A stretch of 39,774 nucleotides of DNA from JAWXUU01 sp044426085 (GCA_044426085.1 JAWXUU010000015.1:1-39774), one strand, 5' to 3'. Numbered from the stretch's first letter, positions 1-8,817 are shown. A program made the numbers and translations. The notes: a model not told the origin generated them from the sequence alone.

Positions 1-105
1 CTACAAAAAATTGTAGATCTCATAAATAATAGACCACGAAAACGCTTAGGTTGGTTGTCGCCTATCGAGTTTCTCGCAAATACTTTTAAAAAGTGTTGCA
101 CTTAA
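1..105 (+). CDS. IS30-family transposase, C-terminal fragment
   Basis: An open frame runs from base 1 to a TAA at 103-105 and encodes only the last 34 residues. It contains the segment INNRPRKRLGW followed by a proline and a short conserved tail. This matches the C-terminus of IS30-type DDE transposases, where 'N.RPRK.L...TP.E' closes the catalytic domain. The rest of the gene lies outside the window, so I cannot say whether the element is intact. A cut copy at a contig edge is common, because repeated insertion sequences break assemblies. Confidence 0.75.
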   Translation, partial: LQKIVDLINNRPRKRLGWLSPIEFLANTFKKCCT

Positions 106-120
106 TTTGACAATCTATCA
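1..120 (+). mobile_element. Right end of an IS30-type insertion sequence (left part outside window)
   Basis: The window opens inside a transposase reading frame that stops at 103-105. The next few bases (about 106-120) are the place where the terminal inverted repeat of an IS30-family element is expected. The ABC permease gene on the other strand stops at 124, so the element lies directly against its 3' end. The exact element boundary cannot be set without the other end. Confidence 0.6.
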
Positions 121-123
121 ATT

Positions 124-2301
124 TTAATTGTTATTTTGCAATTGTTTGATTTGCATATCTTTGAATATTTGTAAATCTTCAGATGTCAGAGATGCAATGA
201 AATCAAAATCTATATACGTTTCTGCCACAACATCGCTATAGCTTTCGTTGTAATCATAATTATAGTATAAATTTTCAACCTGAATTTCAATCGCATATAA
301 GTTATCGGAATTTTCAATTGTGCCGTTATTTGAAATTTTCTTTATTGCTTCTAGCATATAAACACAATCATCAACTGACGGATTTGTATCCGCTGTGCAA
401 CTTGACGAAAAGATAATTTCCTCATCGTTTTGACCACAAATTGATATTTGCATATAAACTTCTGAATTATCATCAATTGTCACAATGAAATTGTCAATTT
501 CTTCACTGCTGATAGTTGATTGATTTTCATATGCATAATTTAAAATATATTCATACGTTTTTGGCAGAAACGATGTTATATAAACCGTTGTCAATTCAGA
601 ATCATATTTTTCAAGCGTTGTTAGATTCAATCTAAAATCAAATTCATTTGGCACATAAGATGTATCCTCCGCAGCAAAAACAGGCATAATACTTGGGCTT
701 GAATTATTCACCAAAATTTTATACTGCTCTTCTTGCGAAAGTGAATAGAACTCATCGTAAAACATATCAACAACTGTGCTTTTAACTTCATCTGATATGA
801 TTGTATTATTATTATCTATACCAGACCCGTATATTTCGACATTCAATATTTCTTCTTTTTCTGGAATATAGATTACAAGTTCGTTTAAATCAGTTAGATT
901 TGCATAGTAATTATCAATAATATTCTTTTCTTCTTCTGAAACAAGAACTTCTCTATCATAGCTGAAAATTCCCGTGTTTATAGTTACATACACCCTATAA
1001 AAGCTTTGATTTCCATTGTTTTCTTCCATAAGATATGTAAGACCATTTGAATTGATTGTATCTTCCAATCTTGTTGATATAATGTTAATAATTTCTTCGT
1101 CTGTTATTTTATGGGCATACTTTTCGATGTAGTATTCTTCATTTTTCGATTCTACACTTCCACTTGTATTTCTTGTGAATTGCACATAATTTATTTGACT
1201 TGCACTTGGCGTTATTTGATTTGATATTATCGCAGTCAAATTAACTACAACCAAAAGCATTATTGTTGCAATAACCACAACTCCGTAGTACGGCAAGGAT
1301 TTTATCGCTGTTTTATAGTTTTTCGTTGTTGCAAGTTCGTAGGCTACGTATATTACTATTGATATTGCCACAACGGGAATCATCACCGAAAACACATCGC
1401 TAGAATTTGTGACCACCGAAGTGAAAAACATAATAAATGGTATCATTAACACCAATCTATAAACGTGTTGCAAAAATTTATTTGGTGCATTATTTTCAGC
1501 AAGTTCAGATTTTCTCACAAAGAATATCACACCAGCTAGTATTGCAAAAATAATTGCAACAACCAAAGTTGCCAATATCACTGTTGGTTCAAAGTATCCA
1601 CCAAAATCTAAAGTTGAGTATCCAAACAATGCACAAATCGGAACAAGCGGAATTGTTACAACAATGTTTGATAGTGTTGTTACGCCTGTTATATCGTCCA
1701 CCATTCCAAACAACACATTTTTTATAGTGTATGGCAAGAATACAATTGCAAAAGCAAGCAAAATTTGCGTGAGTTTATTCCCACTTGCGAAAATTGCAAT
1801 TAGCGAAGCAAAATATATCAACAATGCGCCGCAAATCACTGATCCAATAATCTGAAAACAGCCACCGATTGGTATATATAGGTTTGGAACACTTGCGAAA
1901 AATAAAGTGCTACAAAGCCCACCAAGTAATAATGATGATACAAGCCACGTCACACCAGCAAGCGCAAAGGAGCAATATATACTTTGACGTTTTACAGGAA
2001 TTGCGTGATAAAAATCGCATGCTTTTCGTTTTGATAGAAATTCAAAACCATTGAATGCCAAGAATATTGGCACTTGATACATCAAAATCAAAAGCGCAAA
2101 GTTTCCTTCCAAAACACTAACAAAATACGCACCTTGTTGTCTGCTCGCATATTGCATATATGATACAAGGCTTGAAAATGGAAATATTGAGCAGATAATT
2201 ATTGATGCTATTATTGCAAAAAAACCTGTAATCTTTGATTGATTTAATGCTTCAAAATATAACTTTTTCGAAAAATAATTCTTAATATCAAATTTCTTCA
2301 T
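124..2301 (-). CDS. ABC-2-type permease of a YtrA-regulated transporter, with a large extracytoplasmic domain
   Basis: The protein has 725 residues when started at the ATG at 2301, which has the strong site GGAGGTG just upstream; a longer frame to 2370 lacks such a site and would overlap the ATPase gene. The N-terminal half (about residues 1-360) is a row of hydrophobic segments with the cytoplasmic motif SKRKACDFYHAIPVKR, typical of ABC-2 permeases working with YtrB-like ATPases. The C-terminal half is polar, Asn/Glu/Tyr-rich and follows a last hydrophobic segment, so it probably sits outside the cell. The gene starts two bases after the ATPase stop, so the two are translated together. By family, such transporters answer cell-envelope stress or peptide antibiotics; the substrate here is unknown. 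An IS30 end abuts the stop codon. Confidence 0.75.
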   Translation of the reverse strand: MKKFDIKNYFSKKLYFEALNQSKITGFFAIIASIIICSIFPFSSLVSYMQYASRQQGAYFVSVLEGNFALLILMYQVPIFLAFNGFEFLSKRKACDFYHAIPVKRQSIYCSFALAGVTWLVSSLLLGGLCSTLFFASVPNLYIPIGGCFQIIGSVICGALLIYFASLIAIFASGNKLTQILLAFAIVFLPYTIKNVLFGMVDDITGVTTLSNIVVTIPLVPICALFGYSTLDFGGYFEPTVILATLVVAIIFAILAGVIFFVRKSELAENNAPNKFLQHVYRLVLMIPFIMFFTSVVTNSSDVFSVMIPVVAISIVIYVAYELATTKNYKTAIKSLPYYGVVVIATIMLLVVVNLTAIISNQITPSASQINYVQFTRNTSGSVESKNEEYYIEKYAHKITDEEIINIISTRLEDTINSNGLTYLMEENNGNQSFYRVYVTINTGIFSYDREVLVSEEEKNIIDNYYANLTDLNELVIYIPEKEEILNVEIYGSGIDNNNTIISDEVKSTVVDMFYDEFYSLSQEEQYKILVNNSSPSIMPVFAAEDTSYVPNEFDFRLNLTTLEKYDSELTTVYITSFLPKTYEYILNYAYENQSTISSEEIDNFIVTIDDNSEVYMQISICGQNDEEIIFSSSCTADTNPSVDDCVYMLEAIKKISNNGTIENSDNLYAIEIQVENLYYNYDYNESYSDVVAETYIDFDFIASLTSEDLQIFKDMQIKQLQNNN

Positions 2302-2302
2302 A

Positions 2303-3205
2303 TCACACCTCCAAATTGCTATCGATTGAATAGCCAAGAGCACCCATTTCGTGAACAAAAACTTCTTCAAGTGAAAGTGGCAAAATTTCTAGAATTGCTG
2401 GATTTTTTGATTGCAGTTTTGTTTTTACAACTTCCCTATCCCCTTTCACAACCAAATTTGCAACTTTGCCAAGCTTTGAATAGTTTAAAACTTGAATATC
2501 TGAAAACATTTCTTTATCAAACTCAGACAAAAAAGCAATCTGAACTTTGAACAGTGATGTCTTCAAATTTTGAACATCGCTTTCAAAAAGTATTCCACCC
2601 TTATAAAGCAATGAAAGCTGATCACATGTGTCTTCAAGTTCGCGAAGTGCGTGGCTTGAAATTACTGCTGTTGCACCCCTATCGCATACATCTTGATATA
2701 CCACTGTTTTCACAAGGTTTCTCATGATTGGATCAAGCCCGTCAAATGTTTCATCAAAAAATAAATATTTTGTCTTGCAAGAAAGTGCCAGTATTGTTGC
2801 TGATTGACGTTTCATTCCTTTTGAAAATGTTGATATATTTTTATTTGGGTCAAGGGCAAACGCATCAACAAGCTCGCAAAAGCGTTTTTTGTCAAAATTC
2901 TTATATACGCTTGCATATAGCTTTGCCATTCTGTTTAAGCTTGCAGATTTTAAAAAATACAAATCGTCGGGAACAAAAACAAAGTTTTCCTTTGCTAGTG
3001 GATTATTCAGAACACTTTTTCCGTCAATTTCAATTTCACCGCAATCAGCTTTGTATATTCCAGTTATTGTGCGGAAAAAAGTTGATTTACCCGCCCCATT
3101 TGAACCAATAAGCCCATATATGCAACCTTCTGGAATCGTGCATGTGAGATTGTCAAGTGCTTTATATTCATCGAATTTCTTAGTTAAATTTAATGTTTTA
3201 ATCAT
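2303..3205 (-). CDS. ABC transporter ATP-binding protein, YtrB-like
   Basis: This 300-residue ATPase has a Walker A motif (GSNGAGKST, about residues 35-43), a degenerate signature near FSKGMKRQ, and a Walker B motif (LFFDETFDGLD). The form of the signature and the C-terminal extension of about 80 residues fit the YtrB/EcsA-like group that pairs with ABC-2 permeases. It sits between a GntR/YtrA regulator (stop at 3207, one base away) and the large permease, which makes a three-gene operon. It would power the permease; whether the pump exports an antimicrobial or remodels the envelope cannot be told from sequence. Confidence 0.85.
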   Translation of the reverse strand: MIKTLNLTKKFDEYKALDNLTCTIPEGCIYGLIGSNGAGKSTFFRTITGIYKADCGEIEIDGKSVLNNPLAKENFVFVPDDLYFLKSASLNRMAKLYASVYKNFDKKRFCELVDAFALDPNKNISTFSKGMKRQSATILALSCKTKYLFFDETFDGLDPIMRNLVKTVVYQDVCDRGATAVISSHALRELEDTCDQLSLLYKGGILFESDVQNLKTSLFKVQIAFLSEFDKEMFSDIQVLNYSKLGKVANLVVKGDREVVKTKLQSKNPAILEILPLSLEEVFVHEMGALGYSIDSNLEV

Positions 3206-3206
3206 T

Positions 3207-3575
3207 TTATTCTCCCTTACAAATGTTTTCAGTTGCAGATAAAATTTCCGAACTAGAAAGTCCCATAAGTTTTAAATGAGCTATTACTTCAGCGAGCTGT
3301 TCAAAGTGTTTTTCAACACTACCTTTTAATATGATTTCAGCATCTTTAGAAATAAACCTACCAATCCCAGGAACGCTATGAGTTATTCCGCGAGCCTCCA
3401 AATCAGCATACGCCTTTTGAATAGTGTTTGGATTTACCCCAATCCTTGTTGAAAGTTCTCTCACTGATGGAATTTTTGTTTCTAGTGGCAAAAATCCATG
3501 TAAAATACTCTCTTCAACGCTTGTTATAAGCTGTTCATATATTGGAGTTCTTGATTGTTTGTCAACGTTGAACAC
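3207..3575 (-). CDS. GntR-family transcriptional regulator, YtrA subfamily
   Basis: The likely start is a GTG at 3575 with a perfect AGGAGG-type site six bases upstream, giving 122 residues. An ATG at 3620 in the same frame is unlikely because it lies upstream of the predicted transcription start. The N-terminal winged helix has the GntR signature: PIYEQL, then VRELSTRIGVNPNTIQKAYADLEARG. The C-terminal part is only a short helical dimerisation stretch, as in YtrA, rather than a large ligand-binding domain. It is the first gene of an operon with an ABC ATPase and permease. It probably represses this operon through the inverted repeat at 3596-3618. Confidence 0.88.
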   Translation of the reverse strand: MFNVDKQSRTPIYEQLITSVEESILHGFLPLETKIPSVRELSTRIGVNPNTIQKAYADLEARGITHSVPGIGRFISKDAEIILKGSVEKHFEQLAEVIAHLKLMGLSSSEILSATENICKGE

Positions 3576-3595
3576 TTTTTTCCTCCTTTTTATTG

Positions 3596-3649
3596 GTGTA
3601 CTATGCTTATTAATACACATAATATATCACAACATTTCATTATTGTCAA
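3596..3649 (-). promoter_or_regulatory. Promoter and predicted YtrA operator of the GntR-ABC operon
   Basis: On the minus strand a -35 TTGACA (3644-3649) and a -10 TATATT (3621-3626) are 17 bases apart. Just downstream, over the expected transcription start, lies the inverted repeat GTGTA-N13-TACAC (3596-3618); the arms extend to GTGTATTA and TAGTACAC with one mismatch. This is very close to the AGTGTA-N13-TACACT element that I recall for Bacillus subtilis YtrA. Its place over the start site suggests repression. Confidence 0.75.
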
Positions 3650-3691
3650 GGCTTTTTGTTTTATTATTGTCAAGATTTTTAAGTTTTTCAT

Positions 3692-3722
3692 AAAAAAAAG
3701 ACAAAACCGAAGTTTTGCCTTT
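3692..3722 (-). terminator. Intrinsic terminator after pgi
   Basis: An 8-bp stem with loop TTCG (GGCAAAAC pairing with GTTTTGTC; 3700-3719) is followed on the minus strand by a run of T. It lies 27 bases past the pgi stop and upstream of the GntR operon promoter. Confidence 0.85.
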
Positions 3723-3748
3723 TCAAAGTTTTATTGTGTTTTATTTGA

Positions 3749-5155
3749 TTAAGAAATAATAAATTCGCCTTTCTTTTGTGGTGCATTTTTGATTTCTTCT
3801 GCCTTAGCTTCATATCCGCTCTTTCCAAGAAGTGCGTATGTTGCATTTTTTCCACCTTCAACACCAGGTTGATTATATGTGTCGATATTAAGAAGTTCGC
3901 CGATATATGCTGTTTGCATTTCGAAGAAGTAAAGAAGCTGACCAATTGTGTTTGCGTTAACTTCTGAAAGCATAACTTTATAACTTGGACGATTTGCAAT
4001 TGTGAGAGCGTATTCTGTTGCAAGAAGTTCAGCACTGATAAGTTCGTTCATAGTGTGACCAGAAAGGAATCCTACATCTGGGATATCTTCGCAACCATCA
4101 GAGATTGTGAAAATGCTTCTATAATTTTCAACGCCGATGAATGTTACCACTTTATCAAATGGACCTTCAGCATAAAGTTGAACTTGACTGTGTTGGTCTG
4201 TCACGCCCACTGCTTTGACTGGAGTTTGACCGACGTTCACAGGATTTCCTTGTTTATCAACATTTTTACCGAGTGATTCAGCCCAAAGTTGAGCGTACCA
4301 ATCAGAAATAAGCTTGAGTGAATCTGCATAAGGCATCATAACAGAGATGTTTTTACCCCTTTCCATAGAGATAAATTGCATTGCTGCAGTGATAAGTGCT
4401 GGATTTTCATAAATGTTTTCTCTTGCACAGATTTTATCCATAGCTTTTGCACCGTCAAGCATTGCTTTGATATCAATGCCAAGAACAGCTGCAGGATAAA
4501 GACCAACAGGACAAAGTTCAGAGAATCTTCCGCCAACACCGTCTGGAATGAAGAAAGTTTTATAGCCTTCTTGTTTTGCAAGTTTGATAAGATTTCCTCT
4601 TTCTTTATCAGTTGTTGCAATAACGTGAGAAGCAAATTTAGAACCGAGTGCTTTTTTGAGAAGGTCAATGATGATAAGGTATTGAGTCATTGTTTCGCTT
4701 GTTGCACCTGATTTAGTGATTACATTGAAATATGTATCTTTAATGTCGATAACATCAAGAAGTGCTGACATTCTTTCTGGGTCTACGTTGTCTTCAACAT
4801 AGAATTTTGGAGCATTTCTGTGTTTTCTTTTCAAATCGTTGTGGCGAAGGTGGCAAAGTGCGTTGAAAACCGCCAAAGGACCAAGAGCTGATCCACCGAT
4901 ACCCAAAACCACAAAGTTTTTAGCTTTCAATCTGATTGTTTCTGCATGAGCAATGATTTCATCAACCACTTCATCTTGCTTATATGGAAGGTCCATCCAA
5001 CCTGTCCAGCCAGTACCTCTACCATTTTGAATTGTTTCAAAGGCATTTTTAGTTTTATCCGCAATAGCTTCGATATCCGCTTTTGAGATACCTTGTGCAT
5101 CACCGACAAAGTCAGTCATCATGTTGTTTACATCTACTTTAATAATATTTGACAT
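3749..5155 (-). CDS. pgi: Glucose-6-phosphate isomerase
   Basis: The 468-residue protein interconverts glucose 6-phosphate and fructose 6-phosphate in the cytoplasm. Recognisable parts are the sugar-phosphate-binding loop VLGIGGSALGPLAVFNAL (about residues 83-100), the phosphate-binding KSGATSETM, the glycine-rich VGGRFSELCPVGLYPAA, and a long C-terminal helical region with EGGKNATYALLGK. The length fits the short Firmicutes form. The start has GGAGGG upstream. It is a single-gene unit between its own promoter (5181-5209) and a terminator. The island at 16-27 kb is predicted to release fructose 6-phosphate, which this enzyme could also use, but the two are 11 kb apart and nothing shows co-regulation. 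Confidence 0.95.
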   Translation of the reverse strand: MSNIIKVDVNNMMTDFVGDAQGISKADIEAIADKTKNAFETIQNGRGTGWTGWMDLPYKQDEVVDEIIAHAETIRLKAKNFVVLGIGGSALGPLAVFNALCHLRHNDLKRKHRNAPKFYVEDNVDPERMSALLDVIDIKDTYFNVITKSGATSETMTQYLIIIDLLKKALGSKFASHVIATTDKERGNLIKLAKQEGYKTFFIPDGVGGRFSELCPVGLYPAAVLGIDIKAMLDGAKAMDKICARENIYENPALITAAMQFISMERGKNISVMMPYADSLKLISDWYAQLWAESLGKNVDKQGNPVNVGQTPVKAVGVTDQHSQVQLYAEGPFDKVVTFIGVENYRSIFTISDGCEDIPDVGFLSGHTMNELISAELLATEYALTIANRPSYKVMLSEVNANTIGQLLYFFEMQTAYIGELLNIDTYNQPGVEGGKNATYALLGKSGYEAKAEEIKNAPQKKGEFIIS

Positions 5156-5180
5156 ATATTACCCTCCCATGTTTGATTCT

Positions 5181-5209
5181 ATTTTATAACATTTTTTGCT
5201 TATAGTCAA
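5181..5209 (-). promoter_or_regulatory. Promoter of pgi
   Basis: A -35 TTGACT (5204-5209) and a -10 TAAAAT (5181-5186) lie 17 bases apart on the minus strand, about 25 bases upstream of the pgi start. Confidence 0.65.
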
Positions 5210-5243
5210 TATATTTTTGAAAATAATTGCACAAAATATTTCT

Positions 5244-5747
5244 ATGAATAGAAAAGTGATAATTAAATTAATTGTTTGCATAATCGCCACGCTCTTTTTG
5301 TGGTTTATTTCATGTTTTGACTGCACTGTTTTTGCCGAGGAAAAAACCCCTGAAGGTGGTATTAAAGTTGAAGTCATAAATGAAAATGGCGAGCCAATCT
5401 GTGGTGCTAAAGTTTTTGTTTGCGAAATATCAAAATGTTTCGAGACGGGAAAAAGTGGGCAAACTGCCAATATTTCTCTTCCTGTTTTGCCCGATAAAAG
5501 ATTTGTTGAAATTTGCAAAAAAGATTTTGGGGAAGTGACTCTTCTGATAACAAAAGATGGTATGTGTCCAACTTGCGTGACGGGAGTTATCGTGAGAAAT
5601 GGAGTCACCCGCCTAGGTCCTAAAATAACGATGAAAAGCGGTGATGAAAATATTCATATCGCCGACACAATAGATTCCAGCTGGCTAAAACGATTTTGCG
5701 ATAAATACAGCAAAGTTTCACCCGTGATAATAGATGATATAATGTGA
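5244..5747 (+). CDS. Small secreted Cys-containing protein with a carboxypeptidase-regulatory-like (beta-sandwich) segment
   Basis: I do not recognise this as a named family. From the ATG at 5244 it has 167 residues; a TTG-started extension to 5196 has no translation signal. The N-terminus is a clear signal peptide or membrane anchor: MNRKVIIK, then about 20 hydrophobic residues ending near FAEE. The middle part, IKVEVINENGEPICGAKVFV followed by ETGKSGQTANISLPV, resembles 'Cna-B/carboxypeptidase regulatory-like' repeats. At least eight cysteines lie outside the signal peptide, including a CPTC pair. No clear Shine-Dalgarno site is visible, so expression may be weak. It is divergent from pgi and convergent with the arginine operon. 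An exported protein exposed to the envelope is the most that can be said. Confidence 0.6.
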   Translation: MNRKVIIKLIVCIIATLFLWFISCFDCTVFAEEKTPEGGIKVEVINENGEPICGAKVFVCEISKCFETGKSGQTANISLPVLPDKRFVEICKKDFGEVTLLITKDGMCPTCVTGVIVRNGVTRLGPKITMKSGDENIHIADTIDSSWLKRFCDKYSKVSPVIIDDIM

Positions 5748-5762
5748 TTATGCCCCAAATAA

Positions 5763-5787
5763 AAAATGCTCCCAAAAGGAGCATTTT
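5763..5787. terminator. Bidirectional terminator between the secreted-protein gene and argF
   Basis: A 10-bp perfect stem, AAAATGCTCC pairing with GGAGCATTTT around a 5-base loop, has A/T runs on both sides. It can stop the plus-strand gene ending at 5747 and the arginine operon ending at 5795. Confidence 0.88.
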
Positions 5788-5794
5788 ATTCATA

Positions 5795-6778
5795 TTATAA
5801 TGTTGAAGCCATAACAGCTTTTATTGTATGCATTCTGTTTTCTGCCTCGTCAAAAACGATTGATTGTGCACTTTCGAACACTTCATCTGTAACTTCCATA
5901 GCGGAAATATTGAACTTTTCACCCATTTCTTTGCCGATTTCTGTTTTCAAATCATGGAAAGATGGAAGACAGTGCATAAACACAGCTTGTTCACCCGCAT
6001 TATCCATAACAGCTTTATTAACTTGATAAGGAGAAAGTTCTGCAATTCTGCTTTCCCAAACACTTACAGGTTCACCCATGGAAACCCAAATGTCTGTGCA
6101 GACCACATCCGCACCTTTTGTTGCTGACAAAACGTCTTGAGTGAAGTTCAGTGTTGCACCCGTTTCCTTAGCAATTTCTTTGCATGTTGCAATAAGTTCC
6201 TCACTTGGGTAATATTTTTCAGGACAGCAAGCTGTGAAATTCATTCCCATTTTGACTGCACCGACCATAAGAGAGTTGCCCATGTTGTATCTTGCATCAC
6301 CCATATAAACAAAGTTTATACCTTGAAGTTTGCCAAATTTTTCTTTTATTGTCATGAAGTCAGCAAGTATTTGAGTTGGATGGAATTCGTTTGTCAGTCC
6401 ATTCCAAACTGGCACACCCGCATAAAGCGCAAGCTCTTCAACAATGTTTTGTCCAAAACCGCGATATTCAATGCCGTCATAAAGTCTTCCAAGCACCCTT
6501 GCTGTGTCTGCAATGCTCTCTTTCTTGCCCATTTGTGAAGAGGCTGAATCAAGATATGTCACATTCATTCCAAGATCAAAGCCTGCAACTTCAAAACTAC
6601 AACGGGTTCTTGTTGATGTCTTTTCGAAAATCAAAGCAATGTTCTTGCCTTCGTGAATTTTATGAGCAATCCCGTTTTTCTTTTTTGCTTTAAAATCTAT
6701 TGCAAGGTCAATAAGATAATTAATCTCTTCTGGTGTGTAATCCAAAAGTTTCAAAAAATTTCTACCTTTTAAATTCAT
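5795..6778 (-). CDS. argF: Ornithine carbamoyltransferase
   Basis: It joins ornithine and carbamoyl phosphate to give citrulline. The ATG at 6778 (327 residues) has AGGAG upstream and follows the argD stop by four bases; a longer frame to 6817 would overlap argD. Family motifs are the carbamoyl-phosphate loop STRTRCSFEVA, HPTQ (FHPTQILADFMTI), the ornithine loop with DVWVSMGE-like CTDIWVSMGEP, and HCLPSFHD near the C-terminus (usual HCLPA.H; here Ser replaces Ala). It is the last gene of the arginine operon. A terminator follows. The presence of HCLP with this order of motifs favours OTCase over the acetylornithine or putrescine versions, though the latter two cannot be fully excluded. Confidence 0.93.
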   Translation of the reverse strand: MNLKGRNFLKLLDYTPEEINYLIDLAIDFKAKKKNGIAHKIHEGKNIALIFEKTSTRTRCSFEVAGFDLGMNVTYLDSASSQMGKKESIADTARVLGRLYDGIEYRGFGQNIVEELALYAGVPVWNGLTNEFHPTQILADFMTIKEKFGKLQGINFVYMGDARYNMGNSLMVGAVKMGMNFTACCPEKYYPSEELIATCKEIAKETGATLNFTQDVLSATKGADVVCTDIWVSMGEPVSVWESRIAELSPYQVNKAVMDNAGEQAVFMHCLPSFHDLKTEIGKEMGEKFNISAMEVTDEVFESAQSIVFDEAENRMHTIKAVMASTL

Positions 6779-6782
6779 ATTA

Positions 6783-7949
6783 CTACTCCTTTTCGCAAAC
6801 TGAAATAAATATTTCAAGTGCTTTTTTCAAATCTTCAAACGGTATGTTCAATGGTGGAAGCATTCTCACCTTATTTTTCGCTTTCAAAAGTAAAACACCA
6901 AGGTTCATGCACTCTGCAATGATTGTTGAAGCATCTTTATCCGTTTCGATACCAATCATAAGCCCTAGCCCAGTGATTGAATTTATACCTTTTTTATTTT
7001 CTAGTGATTCTCTTATAAATTTCTCACGATTCTTAACACCCGCAAAAAATTCATCATCCATTCTTTCAATTATGCTGACAGCCCCCGCAGAAGCGACAGG
7101 ATTGCCACCAAATGTTGAACCGTGGTCTCCAAAAACAAGAGTTTCTGCAGTTTTCGCACCGAGCAGTGTTGCCCCGATTGGAAGTCCACCACCAAGCCCT
7201 TTTGCAGTTGAAACAATGTCAGGATTAAGTCCAAAATGCATGTATGAATACATTTCGCCTGTTCTTCCGTTACCCGTTTGAACTTCGTCGATTATCATGA
7301 GTATATCACGCTGTATGCAAATCTTTTCAATCTCTTTAATAAATGATTCTTCAAGTGGCAAAACGCCACCTTCACCAAGAACTGTTTCAAACATAATTCC
7401 CGCAATGTTGCCTGATTCGACAGCATTGTGAAGTGATTCGATATTGTTTGGCTCTGCATAAATAAATCCGTCAGTAAGTGGCAAAAAGTCTTTATGAAAA
7501 ACATCTTGCCCAGTCGCTGATAATGTTGTTATCGTTCTTCCGTGGAAACTGTTTTCTAGCGTTATGATTTTATAGCAATCTTTTCCGTGCTTTTCGCATG
7601 CATATTTTCTTGCAACTTTGATAGCACATTCGTTTGCTTCTGCCCCCGAATTTCCAAAAAACACCTTTTTCATACCGCTTTTTGCTGTTAGCAAATTTGC
7701 GAGTTCCACACACGGTTTTGTGTAGTATAAATTTGAAATATGTTGAAGTGTGCCCGCTTGTTTTGCAACAGCTTGTTGCCATTTTACATCGCAAAAACCA
7801 AATGCATTAACACCGATGCCTGTTGTTAAATCAATATATTCTTTTCCCTTTTCATCGTAGCAGATTGCGCCCTTACCACTTGTTATTTCAAGGTTAAAAC
7901 GTGCGTATGTGCTAGCAATTGACTGCTTATCTTGCAATTTAAGATTCAT
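6783..7949 (-). CDS. argD: Acetylornithine aminotransferase
   Basis: This class-III, PLP-dependent aminotransferase makes N-acetylornithine from N-acetylglutamate semialdehyde. The ATG at 7949 starts inside the last codons of argB (11-base overlap) and gives 388 residues; the upstream frame to 7988 lies in argB and is not needed. Visible motifs: FGNSGAEANECAIKVAR (phosphate cup), NSFHGRT (aromatic/His contact), DEVQTGNGRTGEMYSY, the PLP lysine in STAKGLGGGLPIGA, and GDHGSTFGGNPVA. The position between argB and argF supports the arginine role over succinylornithine or ornithine aminotransferase. Confidence 0.93.
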   Translation of the reverse strand: MNLKLQDKQSIASTYARFNLEITSGKGAICYDEKGKEYIDLTTGIGVNAFGFCDVKWQQAVAKQAGTLQHISNLYYTKPCVELANLLTAKSGMKKVFFGNSGAEANECAIKVARKYACEKHGKDCYKIITLENSFHGRTITTLSATGQDVFHKDFLPLTDGFIYAEPNNIESLHNAVESGNIAGIMFETVLGEGGVLPLEESFIKEIEKICIQRDILMIIDEVQTGNGRTGEMYSYMHFGLNPDIVSTAKGLGGGLPIGATLLGAKTAETLVFGDHGSTFGGNPVASAGAVSIIERMDDEFFAGVKNREKFIRESLENKKGINSITGLGLMIGIETDKDASTIIAECMNLGVLLLKAKNKVRMLPPLNIPFEDLKKALEIFISVCEKE

Positions 7950-8817
7950 TTTGAATATCCCCCACAACCATTGTTCCAGAACCTTCATCAGTGAGAGTTT
8001 CCATAAGAAGAGAATGAGGTGTTGTTCCGTCCATTATGATAACTTTTTTAACACCTTTGTTGATTGCTTCAATACAGCATTCAACTTTTGGTATCATTCC
8101 ACCAGATATGATTCCATCAGCGAACAATTTTTTTGCGCCTTCAACATCCACACATGATATAATTGATTCTCTGTCGTCTTTATCCATAAGAATACCCGCG
8201 ATATCAGTCATGAGTATCATTCTTTCTGCATTTAATGCACCTGCAATATAAGCAGCGGCAGTATCCGCATTTATGTTATAAACATTACCTTTATCATCGC
8301 ATGCAACAGTTGAAACTATTGGAATATATCCGTGGTCAAGCATATCTGTTATCGGTTGAACATTCACATCTGTTATATTTCCAACATATCCAAGTTCTGG
8401 ATGCTTGATTTCAGCTTTAATCATTCCGCCATCAATGCCAGAAAGCCCGATAACTTTGCCACCTTTTGTCTGCAAAATATTCACGAGATTTTTATTGATT
8501 TTACCCGCAAGAACCATTTGCACTATTTCGATAGTTTCCTTATCCGTCACGCGAAGTCCATCAATAAAATGGCTTGTTTTTGACACTCTGTTAAGCATAT
8601 CAGTGATTTCAGGCCCGCCACCATGAATCAAAACAACTTTCACGCCGACAAGTGATAAAAGAACGATATCTTCCATAACTTGATGTTTCAAATCTTCGTT
8701 TATCATAGCATTGCCACCGTATTTTATAACGATTACTTTGTTGTTATATTTTTGAATATACGGCAAAGCTTGCGTGAGCACCTTTGCGCGTTCTGCATTT
8801 GTGAATTCTGTTGACAT
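7939..8817 (-). CDS. argB: N-acetylglutamate kinase
   Basis: The 292-residue amino-acid-kinase-fold protein phosphorylates N-acetylglutamate, the committed step of arginine synthesis. Family markers are VIKYGGNAMIN at residues 27-37, VLIHGGGPEI near 60, the DINVQPI-like NITDVNVQPI, NINADTAAAYIAGAL with ILMTDIAGI, and SGGMIPKVECCIEAI. An N-terminal helix of about 25 residues precedes the kinase fold. This extension is typical of hexameric, arginine-inhibited enzymes of the cyclic pathway, which fits the presence of argJ. The start lies 29 bases after argJ. Confidence 0.94.
   Translation of the reverse strand: MSTEFTNAERAKVLTQALPYIQKYNNKVIVIKYGGNAMINEDLKHQVMEDIVLLSLVGVKVVLIHGGGPEITDMLNRVSKTSHFIDGLRVTDKETIEIVQMVLAGKINKNLVNILQTKGGKVIGLSGIDGGMIKAEIKHPELGYVGNITDVNVQPITDMLDHGYIPIVSTVACDDKGNVYNINADTAAAYIAGALNAERMILMTDIAGILMDKDDRESIISCVDVEGAKKLFADGIISGGMIPKVECCIEAINKGVKKVIIMDGTTPHSLLMETLTDEGSGTMVVGDIQNES

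Noticed and set aside
3640..3673. Direct repeat TTATTGTCAAG (two copies) as a second operator for the GntR operon
   Set aside because: One copy is simply the -35 element; the other lies upstream without symmetry, while the GTGTA-N13-TACAC palindrome explains control better.
3688..4035. 115-codon minus-strand frame inside the end of pgi
   Set aside because: It overlaps pgi out of frame, has no ribosome-binding site and is low-complexity (Lys/Gln/His-rich); a shadow frame.
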